From JBMFOH01 sp049969715 [NCBI: bacterium] (GTDB lineage: Bacteria; DUMJ01): a DNA stretch of 64,000 bases. The position numbers and the translations under genes were made by a program. Shown here in pieces: positions 34,137-44,445 of the stretch (the first letter of the stretch is position 1; each line of letters starts with the position of its first letter). The stretch covers positions 1-64,000 of the forward strand of contig JBMFOH010000007.1 of assembly GCA_049969715.1 (NCBI GenBank). The letters run 5' to 3'. The notes beneath the pieces are model-generated. The model did no database searches. It saw nothing but the letters and a program-made list of their open reading frames with translations, and was not told where the DNA came from.

Positions 34137-34241
34137 TCTATATATGAAGGAGACATTTAAGAGACATTCTCCAAAATTTTGTAGTCTTTATCTTCATATC
34201 CTCTATGATTTCATTAGTAGTCCTCAATTTTATTCCCCTAT

Positions 34242-34263
34242 TTTTCTCAAAAGAGAAAATTTT
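34242..34263 (+). terminator. weak A+T-rich intrinsic terminator candidate
   Basis: TTTTCTC-AAAA-GAGAAAA is a 7-bp stem with a 4-base loop followed by TTTT, about 105 bases after the UroD-like gene. The stem has only three G-C pairs, so efficiency is doubtful. Confidence 0.35.
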
Positions 34264-34304
34264 AACTTATTATACTATACCTATAGAAAACTAAAAATCC
34301 TTCT

Positions 34305-34318
34305 CTAGTTTAAACTAG
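34305..34318. promoter_or_regulatory. perfect 14-bp palindrome in the NRAMP gene leader
   Basis: CTAGTTTAAACTAG lies about 90 bases upstream of the transporter start, downstream of a TATACT (34271-34276). A metal-responsive repressor site (MntR/DtxR-like) is a reasonable guess from the gene it precedes, but it does not match a known consensus. Confidence 0.35.
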
Positions 34319-34394
34319 TTAGTTGTTAGAAACTAAAAGTTTTGGTATTACTCGTTAGAGTTTCCGAGAGTCTTTAGTAAAGGAGGTCTTACAG

Positions 34395-35648
34395 ATTAGT
34401 AAGCTATTTGGCAAACATTTCCCAAAGTTGGGAGCTTTAGAGATATTAAAATATATCGGACCTGGATTTTTGGTCACTGTAGGATTTATTGATCCTGGCA
34501 ATTGGGCTTCTAATATGGCGGCAGGTTCTGGCTTTGGGTATTCCCTTCTCTGGATGGTAACCCTATCGACTATTATGCTAATATTTTTGCAGCATAATGC
34601 AGCCCATCTAGGAATTGTAACAGGATTATGTCTCTCAGAATCTATCTCTAGATATTTTAAAAAATCTGTAGGAAGATTTCTCTTATCTACTGCAATGCTA
34701 GCCTCTATATCTACTGCCTTAGCAGAGATATTAGGAGCCAGTATAGGACTAAATATGCTCTTTGGAATCTCTATTCCTCTTGGAGCTATCATCACTACTA
34801 TTTTAGTCATTATAATGCTCTTTACAAATAGTTACAGGAGATTAGAACGATGGATCATTGGCTTTGTATCTCTTATAGGGATCTCTTTCCTCTTTGAATT
34901 AATCCAGGTAAAAGTAGAATGGCATTCAGCCTTGAAGGGATGGATTATGCCGTCTTTTCCTAAAGACTCACTTCCTATAATTATGAGTGTACTCGGAGCT
35001 GTGGTGATGCCTCACAACCTCTTCCTCCATTCAGAGATAATTCAGAGTAGGCAGTGGAATATAAAGGAAGAAGAAGTTATGAAGAGACAGCTACAATATG
35101 AATTTCTTGATACCCTTTTGGCTATGATAGTAGGATGGGCTATAAATAGTGCGATGATACTAGTAGCTAGCGTAGTGTTTCATTCAAACAATATTTTAAT
35201 TACTCAGCTTCCTCAGGCTTATAGGACACTAGAACCGCTCCTTGGAAAGGTCTCTTCTACTGTATTTGCCCTTGCCCTTCTCTTTTCAGGCTTTTCCTCA
35301 TCTATAACAGCAACTATGGCAGGGGGAAGTATCTGGGCAGGTATATTCTCAGAACCATTCGATATAGAAGACATTCATACAAGATTAGGAGTATTGATAA
35401 CTACAGTTGGAGCCCTCTTAATCATATTTTTCATCTCTAATCCATTTCAAGGATTGATATGGAGCCAGATAATATTAAGTATTCAGCTACCATTTACTAC
35501 AGTATCTATGATAATTCTTACCTCCTCTAAAAGGGTTATGGGGAAATTCTTTAATTCAGCATTAGACAATATTATCTTATGGTGGATAACCGGCATTGTT
35601 ACCACTTTAAATATCATACTCCTATTTAGCCTTTTCTTAGGGGGATAA
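34395..35648 (+). CDS. mntH: NRAMP-family divalent metal transporter, probably ATT start
   Basis: A proton-coupled Mn/Fe importer. The transport signature VGFIDPGNWASNMAAGSG in helix 1 and MPHNLFLHSEII in helix 6 carry the conserved DPGN and MPH metal-binding motifs; 11 helices are predictable. The homologous N-terminus SKLFGKHFPKLGALEILKYIGPG begins before the first conventional start codon (TTG 34428, no ribosome site). AAGGAGGT at 34380-34387 points to an ATT codon at 34395 as initiator, giving 417 residues. Translation from TTG would give 406 residues and still include all helices. Confidence 0.88.
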   Translation: MSKLFGKHFPKLGALEILKYIGPGFLVTVGFIDPGNWASNMAAGSGFGYSLLWMVTLSTIMLIFLQHNAAHLGIVTGLCLSESISRYFKKSVGRFLLSTAMLASISTALAEILGASIGLNMLFGISIPLGAIITTILVIIMLFTNSYRRLERWIIGFVSLIGISFLFELIQVKVEWHSALKGWIMPSFPKDSLPIIMSVLGAVVMPHNLFLHSEIIQSRQWNIKEEEVMKRQLQYEFLDTLLAMIVGWAINSAMILVASVVFHSNNILITQLPQAYRTLEPLLGKVSSTVFALALLFSGFSSSITATMAGGSIWAGIFSEPFDIEDIHTRLGVLITTVGALLIIFFISNPFQGLIWSQIILSIQLPFTTVSMIILTSSKRVMGKFFNSALDNIILWWITGIVTTLNIILLFSLFLGG

Positions 35649-35651
35649 AAC

Positions 35652-36491
35652 CTATTTACCCTCTATTGCTCCTCTCATAGGGATAAAGTAGACACCCATA
35701 TCTCTCCTTGAATGAACCTTGCCATTCTTGTCCTTAGTGTACACATATAGGAACTGTCCTTTCTTGAAAGGCTGACCTATAGGAACAATCAACCTGCCAT
35801 CTGGCTTTAGCTGTTTAAGAAGCTCAGGAGAAACATAAGGGGCTGCACAGGTAACGATTATAATGTCAAATCCCCCCTTAACATCTGCCCACCCGTAGTA
35901 TCCGTCTCCAACCTTTGTATGGACATTGCTATACCCTAAAGGTTTAAATATTTTAGAGACTGCATCTCCAAGTGGCTTGATTATCTCAATCGAATATACC
36001 TCTTTGCAGATCCTTGAGAAGATTGCTATCTGATACCCACTACCTGTTCCTATCTCTAGCACCACATCATCCGGTTTTGGCTGGGATAACTGAGTCATAT
36101 ATGCCTGCCCTAGATAATCACTCAGAACCGAACCATATCCTATGCTCCAATGTTGAGCAGGTACCTCGTAGGCGTTATCTCCAAAGAATTTTTTATACTG
36201 ATAATTATACTGAAAATATTCCCTTGGAACCTCTCTGAATGCCTTTAGGACTAAAGGGTCTGCATTTCCAAACTTTTCGGTAAGATATCTTTTTATTTCT
36301 GCTAAAGCCCTTTCCTTTCTCTTCTGGATATTATCAAAGTCAGATGTTGAAATACTAACATCTCTACCACTTTCTTTCATTGCCTTTATAAAGACTGAAT
36401 AATTCCAACCTTCCCCTGCTGCACATTCAAAACCAAAAGGAATCAAAAGGAGCAAAAATAAAAAGACCTGTAGATAAAATCTTCGTTTCAT
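35652..36491 (-). CDS. exported protein-L-isoaspartate O-methyltransferase
   Basis: 279 residues. An N-terminal signal peptide (FYLQVFLFLLLLIPFGFECAA) is followed by a helical stretch and a complete PCMT domain: VPREYF, the substrate loop, VVLEIGTGSGYQIAIFSRIC (SAM motif I), VYSIEI, VKGGFDIIIVTCAAPYVSPELLKQLKPDGRLIVPIG. PCMTs repair isoaspartate with S-adenosylmethionine and are normally cytoplasmic; a signal sequence would place it outside, where SAM is not expected. A Cys (FECAAG) could serve for lipidation although the lipobox is imperfect. The adjacent gene encodes a SAM-fold membrane protein. Confidence 0.85.
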   Translation of the reverse strand: MKRRFYLQVFLFLLLLIPFGFECAAGEGWNYSVFIKAMKESGRDVSISTSDFDNIQKRKERALAEIKRYLTEKFGNADPLVLKAFREVPREYFQYNYQYKKFFGDNAYEVPAQHWSIGYGSVLSDYLGQAYMTQLSQPKPDDVVLEIGTGSGYQIAIFSRICKEVYSIEIIKPLGDAVSKIFKPLGYSNVHTKVGDGYYGWADVKGGFDIIIVTCAAPYVSPELLKQLKPDGRLIVPIGQPFKKGQFLYVYTKDKNGKVHSRRDMGVYFIPMRGAIEGK

Positions 36492-36509
36492 ATATCCCTC
36501 CTAATTCTA

Positions 36510-38948
36510 TTATATATAATCTCTCTCTGGAAATGTTAGAAGAGACACAAGATAGAGAAAGATAGACAATACGAGTACTAGTCTATATCCATAAAAGATA
36601 GAGAATACATTAGCTAATGGAGTCCCAATGACAGAAAATGCCCCATTAATACTAAGAGCCCAAGGCAAAAGGCGACTCTTATCTCCTACAAAAGTCGAAA
36701 GTCCTAGAGGAAAAGGAAACCCCATAAAGAAAGATAGTGGTGCCACCAAAGATACTATAGAGACAAATTTAAAGGCAAAGGGAATGTCCATCAGATGGAT
36801 AAGAATCTTATCTAAGAACATAGTATAGAATAAAAGCAGTAAAACAATAGCACTTATGGCTATACCTACTCCCTTTAACGGATTGCCTATATACTTTTGA
36901 GAATAGTAACTTCCAAATCCAGAGAAGAATAACATAGAAGCCAGAACTACTGCAAATGAAGAGGTATAGTCATTCAACACCAGAGATATCTTATCGAACA
37001 GCAGTATTTCAATAAACATAAACACTAGTCCAAGACTTAAGAAGTACAATATTTCGTTAAACAGCAATCTCTTTGTCCTTAGAGTTCTTACCTCCTTTAT
37101 TAAGGGAAGGAATAGTATAAAAAGGGCAAAGATAACAGATTGAATGATTACACCAAAATTAACCAAGAAACCTATCTCCTCTCTAGGTAAAAGGGCAATT
37201 AATCTTAGTACTTCCCTCAGTCTTTTTAGATTGATAGTAGAGAAGAAGTTCGGTCTATTAAAAGAAGAGGGGGCAACATTAAATAGGTCAGAGAAGGAAA
37301 AATATCTGGTGTTAAAGAATAGAACCTTTTGGATATCATCCATAAGAGAATCCTGGGGGGACGAGGTCTTAGTCTGAGGGAAGATTGGAGGTAGGTCATT
37401 CCATATGGTCTTGATTCCCTTGGGATTAATCCCAGGATAATAGGATGTATCAAAGGAACGAGCATAACAAAAATCCTTAAGCCTCTGTATATCCTTGGTA
37501 TCAAATGGAGATCTGCTGACTAGGACTCTAGCATTCCAGGATGCCCTGTAAACTAATATACAATTCTCGGGAGATACTACTCCTAAGGACCTTAGAACCT
37601 CCATAACAGTATTTACAATCTTAAGAGCATATACTGTAGACTCACTAATAGAGACCGGAATAGAGAGGATTCCACCTTCTTTCAAATGAGTAAGATACAG
37701 AGAAAATGCCTCTTTAGTAAAGGCATACTTGTTAGCTGTACTCTGATTTAGGAAATCGGTAGATATGTCTATAATATCAAAATATGCCTGATTCCTTACC
37801 AAGAAGGAGATAGGTGAATCTCTATATATCTTCACTCTATTATTCCTACTTAACTCATCAAATCTTTTCACATAGGAACTTATAACATCATCAGAATCTA
37901 AGGCAATGATTGAAGTACTGTTTGATGTTAATACCTCCTTAATCCTAAATCCCCCATGACTTCCAATTAAAAGTACCGAAGGGTCATTTTTTAGAAGATA
38001 TGGGAATAAATCTAGAGAAGCATTAAGATAAGAGGTATCTAAATGACCCTCTTTAATGAGAGTGGTTAACCTATTTCCGTCCCTGTAAAGGCCGTATCCA
38101 ATTGGATACCCCTTGACCTTAAGGAGAGCATAATCATTGGAAAGTTCCTCATCAAGCCTCTCTGTATAGTTATCTAGGATTAAATAGTACCCCTTTGGGG
38201 ATTTAATCTTAGAAATAATCCTATTATTTTCCACATGCAGTGGGGCATAGATAGCCTTATACTCACAAAAATCAGCCCTGTTATAGAATATTATCCCTGC
38301 CTCTGAAAAGATAAAGAGAATAAATAGAGCGAAATATAATCCTCCTCTATTCCTCTTTGTAAAGAGTCTAATATTTAAAATAGAGACCAGAAGTAGAAAT
38401 GGTATAATAGCACTTAAAAGATAGAATGGATGAATAAAACACATAAATACCAGGATCAAAATAGAACCAACCCCTGCACCAGTTAGGTCAGCTGCATATA
38501 TCCTATTAGTGCCACTATAGAGAATAAGGTAGTTCAATCCAATGTAGAGCCCAACTAAAACAAAGACTGGGAATATCGCGAGATAGTACTTCCCAATATT
38601 AACAATCTGGTTCATCCATACATCTGGATTCTGAAGCTCCAAAGGATTGAACGGATTTATAGAGATAAAATAGAAGGATAGAGGAAATAACACCATCAGA
38701 ACGATCGGAATTATTAACAGTGTCTTCTGATAAGACCTCAAAAAGAAGTCTTTAAAGAGATATAAGATAATACTCCCCAAAGAATAACCGACCATAGTAA
38801 TAGATACAACCAAGTAGCCGTACTCTTCCCATTTAGAGATAGCAAAGAATCTATTCAGAGAGGTTTCAAAATAGATAGAGGATGCAGAAACAAGAAAGAT
38901 AGAAATAAGCAAGGATCGCTCAACTATACCGTCTCTTTTATTATTCAT
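36510..38948 (-). CDS. multi-pass membrane protein with spermidine-synthase-like domain
   Basis: 812 residues in three parts: about 6-7 N-terminal membrane helices (to ~residue 220), a soluble SAM-methyltransferase/aminopropyltransferase-fold domain (~235-500; LLIGSHGGFRIKEVL, IIALDSDDVISSYVKRF, DIIDISTDFL) and about 6-7 C-terminal helices. This layout is that of membrane-bound spermidine-synthase-like proteins often labelled fused MFS/spermidine synthase. The glycine-rich loop and acidic catalytic residues are altered, so polyamine synthesis is doubtful. It lies beside the exported isoaspartyl methyltransferase, 18 bases away on the same strand. Confidence 0.75.
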   Translation of the reverse strand: MNNKRDGIVERSLLISIFLVSASSIYFETSLNRFFAISKWEEYGYLVVSITMVGYSLGSIILYLFKDFFLRSYQKTLLIIPIVLMVLFPLSFYFISINPFNPLELQNPDVWMNQIVNIGKYYLAIFPVFVLVGLYIGLNYLILYSGTNRIYAADLTGAGVGSILILVFMCFIHPFYLLSAIIPFLLLVSILNIRLFTKRNRGGLYFALFILFIFSEAGIIFYNRADFCEYKAIYAPLHVENNRIISKIKSPKGYYLILDNYTERLDEELSNDYALLKVKGYPIGYGLYRDGNRLTTLIKEGHLDTSYLNASLDLFPYLLKNDPSVLLIGSHGGFRIKEVLTSNSTSIIALDSDDVISSYVKRFDELSRNNRVKIYRDSPISFLVRNQAYFDIIDISTDFLNQSTANKYAFTKEAFSLYLTHLKEGGILSIPVSISESTVYALKIVNTVMEVLRSLGVVSPENCILVYRASWNARVLVSRSPFDTKDIQRLKDFCYARSFDTSYYPGINPKGIKTIWNDLPPIFPQTKTSSPQDSLMDDIQKVLFFNTRYFSFSDLFNVAPSSFNRPNFFSTINLKRLREVLRLIALLPREEIGFLVNFGVIIQSVIFALFILFLPLIKEVRTLRTKRLLFNEILYFLSLGLVFMFIEILLFDKISLVLNDYTSSFAVVLASMLFFSGFGSYYSQKYIGNPLKGVGIAISAIVLLLLFYTMFLDKILIHLMDIPFAFKFVSIVSLVAPLSFFMGFPFPLGLSTFVGDKSRLLPWALSINGAFSVIGTPLANVFSIFYGYRLVLVLSIFLYLVSLLTFPERDYI

Positions 38949-39057
38949 AAACCTTCTCCTTCATTTGTCCTTCATATAATGGAAATATAATTTCTATAAT
39001 AGTATAATTGTAGCAGATCAAAGATGAAAAATAAATGAATATGGGAAGGCATTTAGG

Positions 39058-40071
39058 ATGAGTAATAAATTGTTTAATAGGTCTATTATTATCTGTATAT
39101 CAATATTATTGACATTAGCCATTGGGGTTAAAGTTTATAATGAAATAACTACTATAAGTATAAGGGATTGGAACTATCGCTCTCTCCAAAGGATAGATAG
39201 AACAAGGAAGATCTTTTCTTTTATTGTATTTGGAGACAACAAAAACTCAGGGAGAATCTTTAATGAACTTATAGATAGAATAAATAAGGAAGATGTTTTA
39301 TTCTCTATAGACAACGGAGACTTAGTTTTTGTAGGAAGAGAAGAAAACTTTGAATTATTCTTAAAACAGGCAAAAAGATTAAACAAGCCCTTACTAACTG
39401 TTATGGGGAACCACGAACTATTGTTGGATGGGAGAGGAAACTACTATAAGATCTTTGGTCCATTCTACTACTCATTTACAGTAGGGGACTGCTATTTTAT
39501 CGTATTAGATGATGCTAATGGGAAGAATCTGGGACCTTGGCAGAAAGAATGGCTGAAAGAAGAACTAGAAAAAAGTCTTAGCTATAAATACAGGTTTATA
39601 TTTATGCATATACCCCTGTTTGTCCCAGACAAAAAGTTAAAGAGGAGTGATGCCCTAACAGATTCGAACTCTGCCAAAGAATTAAGTAATCTGTTTGACA
39701 GGTATAACGTTACTATGGTCTTTGCCTCTCACATCCACGCATACTATAGGGGATTCTGGGGAAAGACACCTTATATCATCACAGGTGGCGCTGGAGCAGA
39801 ACTAATTGGTGTCAACCCAGTTCATGATTTCTATCACTATATAAAGGTATCTGTACTACCTGATGGTATAAAATACGATCTTATCAAACTCAAAAGCCCT
39901 CCACTTAGAATGATAGACAGATGGCTCTACGATGGATGGATATACATTTATCTATTGCTCGGACTTTACTCTTGGGATATTATACTAATTCTCACCATTC
40001 TCTACCTTGCCTCCTATATCGTCTTTATAAAGAAGAAGTGGCTCACCTGGAACATAAGAAAGATTAGGTAA
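39058..40071 (+). CDS. membrane-anchored calcineurin-like metallophosphoesterase
   Basis: 337 residues. An N-terminal hydrophobic segment (about 8-25) is followed by a metallophosphoesterase domain: FGDNKNSG, DNGDLVFVG, MGNHELL, FMHIPLF, ASHIHAYY and TGGAGAEL supply the two-metal site in usual order. The first motif has GDN instead of DxH, as in several extracytoplasmic branches. A C-terminal membrane helix pair (WIYIYLLLGLYSWDIILILTILYL is the core, positions about 292-325) anchors it. Substrate unknown. It is divergent from the spermidine-synthase-like gene. Confidence 0.85.
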   Translation: MSNKLFNRSIIICISILLTLAIGVKVYNEITTISIRDWNYRSLQRIDRTRKIFSFIVFGDNKNSGRIFNELIDRINKEDVLFSIDNGDLVFVGREENFELFLKQAKRLNKPLLTVMGNHELLLDGRGNYYKIFGPFYYSFTVGDCYFIVLDDANGKNLGPWQKEWLKEELEKSLSYKYRFIFMHIPLFVPDKKLKRSDALTDSNSAKELSNLFDRYNVTMVFASHIHAYYRGFWGKTPYIITGGAGAELIGVNPVHDFYHYIKVSVLPDGIKYDLIKLKSPPLRMIDRWLYDGWIYIYLLLGLYSWDIILILTILYLASYIVFIKKKWLTWNIRKIR

Positions 40072-40081
40072 TATATAGTAT
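40066..40081. promoter_or_regulatory. candidate NrdR box upstream of nrdD
   Basis: AGGTAATATATAGTAT agrees with the NrdR consensus acaCWAtATaTWGtgt at 12 of 16 positions and overlaps a TATAAT (40079-40084) that is the likely -10 for nrdD. NrdR normally binds two boxes about 31 bp apart; a good second box is not visible, so this is tentative. Confidence 0.35.
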
Positions 40082-40115
40082 AATAGTTTAATATTAATAA
40101 AAATGGAGGAATGGT

Positions 40116-42209
40116 ATGTTTCAGAGAATTAGAAAGAGAGATGGAAGGATAGTAGAGTTTGATGCTAGCAAGATAACAAATGCTATCTCTAAAGCGGGGA
40201 TTGCTACTGGAGAATTTGGTAGGGATATAGCAGAAAGACTTACCCTGAAGGTCTTGAGTCTGGCACAAGAAACCATAAGAGACGAGATACCTGGAGTGGA
40301 AGAGATCCAGGATTGTGTAGAAGAGATATTATTATCTTCCCCATATCGTAAGACTGCTAAGGCATACATACTCTATAGAGACCAGCATGCAAAGCTTAGG
40401 GAGATTACTGCCAAAGCTAATATAGATCTAGTAGATCAATATCTAGAGAAACTAGATTGGCAGGTAAATGAAAACAGCAATATGACATTTTCTCTACAGG
40501 GGCTAAACAACTACATCTCCTCAGAGATCAGTAAGATATACTGGCTCAACAAGATATACCCCTCAGAGGTTAAGAATGCTCATATAAATGGAGATTTTCA
40601 TATACATGATCTAAATAGCCTCTCTGTATACTGCGTAGGGTGGGACCTTCAGGACCTATTGATAGAGGGATTCAAGGGTGTTCCAGGTAAAGTAGAGAGT
40701 AAACCAGCTAGACACTTCAGAAGTGCATTGGGTCAGATAGTAAATTTCTTCTATACTCTTCAGGGAGAGGCAGCAGGAGCCCAGGCATTTTCAAGCTTTG
40801 ATACCCTTTTAGCCCCGTTTATAAGATCTGATAAGTTAAGTTATAAAGAGGTAAAACAGGCTCTACAAGAGTTTGTATTTAACACAAATGTTTCTACAAG
40901 GACTGGTTTTCAAAGTCCATTTACTAATATTACTCTAGACCTCACCATACCCAAGTTTATGGAGGACCAACCTGTTATAATCGGAGGAGCACCACAATCT
41001 GCCACTTATGGAGAATTTCAGGAGGAAATGGATATATTAAACAAAGCATTCCTAGAGGTAATGCTCGAAGGTGACGCCAAAGGAAGGGTATTTACCTTCC
41101 CTATTCCTACCTATAGCATTACCAAAAACTTTGACTGGGATAACCCAAATCTTGATCTTCTTTGGGAGGTTACGGCTAAGTATGGAATTCCATACTTCTC
41201 TAACTTTATAAACTCCGATATGGACCCTGAAGATGTAAGAAGTATGTGCTGTAGACTAAGACTTAACAACCGTGAGCTAAAAAAACGTGGTGGGGGGCTA
41301 TTCGGTGCAAATCCTTTAACAGGCTCTATAGGAGTAGTTACTATAAATATGCCGAGGCTTGGCTATCTTTCAAAAAGTGAGAATGAATTTTTAGAAAGAT
41401 TAGAAAGATTAATGGTCCTAGCAAAACAGAGTCTTGAAATAAAGAGGAAGGTCCTTGAGAAGTTCACAGATAGAGACCTATATCCCTACTCTAGATTCTA
41501 TCTAAGATCTGTGAAGAGCCGTTTTGGAGAGTACTGGAAGAATCATTTCTCTACAATAGGTCTTGTAGGGATGAATGAGGCATTGCTAAATCTTCTAGGT
41601 GTAGACATCGGTTCAAGAGAAGGGAAGGAATTTACATTAAAGGTTCTAAACTTTATGAGAGAAAAATTACTAGAATTTCAAGAAGAGACAGGAAATATAT
41701 ATAATCTTGAGGCTACCCCAGCAGAAGGAACATCGTATAGGCTTGCTAGGATAGATAAAGAAAAGTATCCAGATATTATATGCGCAAATGAAGAAGAGTA
41801 CAGAGAAATACTAGCTGAACCATTCTATACAAATTCCACCCAACTTCCTGTAAACTATACAGATGATATCTTCTCTGCCCTAGATCTCCAAGATGATATC
41901 CAGACCATGTATACTGGAGGCACAGTGCTCCACATCTTCGTAGGAGAAAGGATACAGGATACTGAAAGCACAAAGACTCTAATAAGAAAGATATGTGAGA
42001 ACTATAGACTTCCATATATAACGATAACCCCAACGTTTAGCATCTGCCCAAGTCATGGCTATATGGCTGGGGAACACTATGAATGCCCCAAATGTGGAGT
42101 CCGTACAGAAGTATATTCTAGGGTAGTTGGATACCTACGTCCAGTAAGCCAATGGAATAAGGGTAAGCAGGAAGAGTTTAAGTTGAGAAGGACATTTAAG
42201 ACTAAGTAA
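40116..42209 (+). CDS. nrdD: anaerobic (class III) ribonucleoside-triphosphate reductase
   Basis: 697 residues. An N-terminal ATP-cone (FQRIRKRDGRIVEFDASKITNAISKAG) provides allosteric control; the catalytic barrel includes INGDFHIHDL and CVGWDLQDLL; the C-terminus has the zinc site Cys644, Cys657 and Cys660 (with His647 close by) and the glycyl radical at Gly672 in RVVGYLRP. It makes dNTPs without oxygen and is activated by NrdG, two genes downstream. The ATG at 40116 follows TGGAGG. The dcd gene between them adds dCTP deamination, so the unit is a compact dNTP-supply operon. Confidence 0.97.
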   Translation: MFQRIRKRDGRIVEFDASKITNAISKAGIATGEFGRDIAERLTLKVLSLAQETIRDEIPGVEEIQDCVEEILLSSPYRKTAKAYILYRDQHAKLREITAKANIDLVDQYLEKLDWQVNENSNMTFSLQGLNNYISSEISKIYWLNKIYPSEVKNAHINGDFHIHDLNSLSVYCVGWDLQDLLIEGFKGVPGKVESKPARHFRSALGQIVNFFYTLQGEAAGAQAFSSFDTLLAPFIRSDKLSYKEVKQALQEFVFNTNVSTRTGFQSPFTNITLDLTIPKFMEDQPVIIGGAPQSATYGEFQEEMDILNKAFLEVMLEGDAKGRVFTFPIPTYSITKNFDWDNPNLDLLWEVTAKYGIPYFSNFINSDMDPEDVRSMCCRLRLNNRELKKRGGGLFGANPLTGSIGVVTINMPRLGYLSKSENEFLERLERLMVLAKQSLEIKRKVLEKFTDRDLYPYSRFYLRSVKSRFGEYWKNHFSTIGLVGMNEALLNLLGVDIGSREGKEFTLKVLNFMREKLLEFQEETGNIYNLEATPAEGTSYRLARIDKEKYPDIICANEEEYREILAEPFYTNSTQLPVNYTDDIFSALDLQDDIQTMYTGGTVLHIFVGERIQDTESTKTLIRKICENYRLPYITITPTFSICPSHGYMAGEHYECPKCGVRTEVYSRVVGYLRPVSQWNKGKQEEFKLRRTFKTK

Positions 42210-42218
42210 GGAGGAATT

Positions 42219-42773
42219 ATGGGAGTAAAACCAGACAGATGGATAAAAAGAATGGCAAAGGAATATGGGATGATAGAACCATTCTCAGAAAATCTAGTCT
42301 CTAAAGGCAAAATCTCCTATGGAATTTCCTCTTATGGCTACGATGTAAGGGTGGATAATAAATTTAAGATCTTCACAAATATAAACAGTACTATCGTTGA
42401 CCCGAAGAATTTCGACAGTAAATCCTTCGTTGATATAGAATCAGATGTATGTATAATTCCTCCTAACTCCTTTGTCCTAGCCAAATCTGTAGAATACTTC
42501 AGAATTCCAAGGAACGTCATCGTTATATGTATTGGAAAATCTACCTATGCTCGATGTGGCATCATTGTCAATGTAACCCCTCTAGAACCAATGTGGGAAG
42601 GCTATATTACGTTAGAGATCTCTAATACTACCCCTCTCCCAGCAAAGATCTATGCCTATGAAGGAATAGCTCAGCTTCTCTTTTTTGAAGCTGACGAGCC
42701 CTGTGAGGTTTCCTATGCTGAGAGAAACGGTAAATACAATAAACAAGAAGACCTTACATTACCGAGGGTATAG
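42219..42773 (+). CDS. dcd: dCTP deaminase
   Basis: 184 residues of the trimeric dCTP deaminase/dUTPase fold: [71 protein letters not shown] with the catalytic Glu, and LEISNTT plus QLLFFE. It converts dCTP to dUTP (or to dUMP if bifunctional) for thymidylate synthesis. It lies 9 bases after nrdD and shares one base with nrdG. Confidence 0.95.
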   Translation: MGVKPDRWIKRMAKEYGMIEPFSENLVSKGKISYGISSYGYDVRVDNKFKIFTNINSTIVDPKNFDSKSFVDIESDVCIIPPNSFVLAKSVEYFRIPRNVIVICIGKSTYARCGIIVNVTPLEPMWEGYITLEISNTTPLPAKIYAYEGIAQLLFFEADEPCEVSYAERNGKYNKQEDLTLPRV

Positions 42774-43462
42774 TGGTTATAGGGGGACTCCAGAAATTCT
42801 CACTGATAGACTATCCTAAAAAGGTCTCAGCTGTTGTATTTACATTTGGTTGTAACTTTAGATGTCATTATTGTCACAATCCAGAGCTTGTAGAGCCAAC
42901 CCTATTAAATGGCATATTAGACGAAGAATTTATTTTAGATTTTTTAAAAACTAGAATAAATAAACTAGACGGAGTAACAGTAACCGGAGGAGAACCAACT
43001 CTCCATAGAGACCTTCCTAAATTTCTGTCAAAGATAAAAGAATTAGGATTCCTAGTGAAACTGGATACAAACGGAAGTATCCCAGAGATGCTGAAGGAAC
43101 TAATAAAGGATAATCTTTTGGATTATATAGCAATGGACATAAAGGCTCCTAAAGAAAAGTATAGAGATATCATCGATGCAGATTTAGACCTTGCTAAGAT
43201 AGGAGAAAGTATAAACCTCATTATGAGTTCTAGGATAGACTATGAGTTTAGGACTACTGTAGTTAGGTCCTTACTCCTGCCAGAAGATATCCTTAGTATA
43301 GCCAAGATGATAGAAGGGTCTAGGCTATTTGTTATCCAGAGATTTATTTCTACAAAGACCTTAGACCCAAATTTTATAAATGAGAAGAGCTATTCGGATG
43401 AGGAATTACATAGGATACAACAGGAAGTATTGAAATTAGTCAAAAATTGCATATTAAGATAG
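42773..43462 (+). CDS. nrdG: anaerobic ribonucleotide reductase activating enzyme
   Basis: 229 residues, a radical SAM enzyme that installs the glycyl radical on NrdD. It begins IGGLQKFSLIDYPKKVSAVVF, then the cluster motif CNFRCHYC (CxxxCxxC) and the TVTGGEPTLH stretch that binds SAM. The GTG start overlaps the dcd stop by one base (TAGTG). Proteins of this length-class are often labelled as NrdG-like pyruvate-formate-lyase activators; the same operon as nrdD decides. Confidence 0.93.
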   Translation: MVIGGLQKFSLIDYPKKVSAVVFTFGCNFRCHYCHNPELVEPTLLNGILDEEFILDFLKTRINKLDGVTVTGGEPTLHRDLPKFLSKIKELGFLVKLDTNGSIPEMLKELIKDNLLDYIAMDIKAPKEKYRDIIDADLDLAKIGESINLIMSSRIDYEFRTTVVRSLLLPEDILSIAKMIEGSRLFVIQRFISTKTLDPNFINEKSYSDEELHRIQQEVLKLVKNCILR

Positions 43463-43474
43463 GTGGCGTTTCTA

Positions 43475-44440
<966 letters not shown>

Positions 44441-44445
<5 letters not shown>

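Noticed and set aside
34137-34394. Manganese (yybP-ykoY) riboswitch in the NRAMP leader
   Set aside because: The leader is long enough but the characteristic conserved loops are not visible; only a 14-bp palindrome and a weak hairpin can be supported.
39655-39675. tRNA-like GATTCGAAC stretch
   Set aside because: It lies within the metallophosphoesterase reading frame and has no matching acceptor stem or CCA region.
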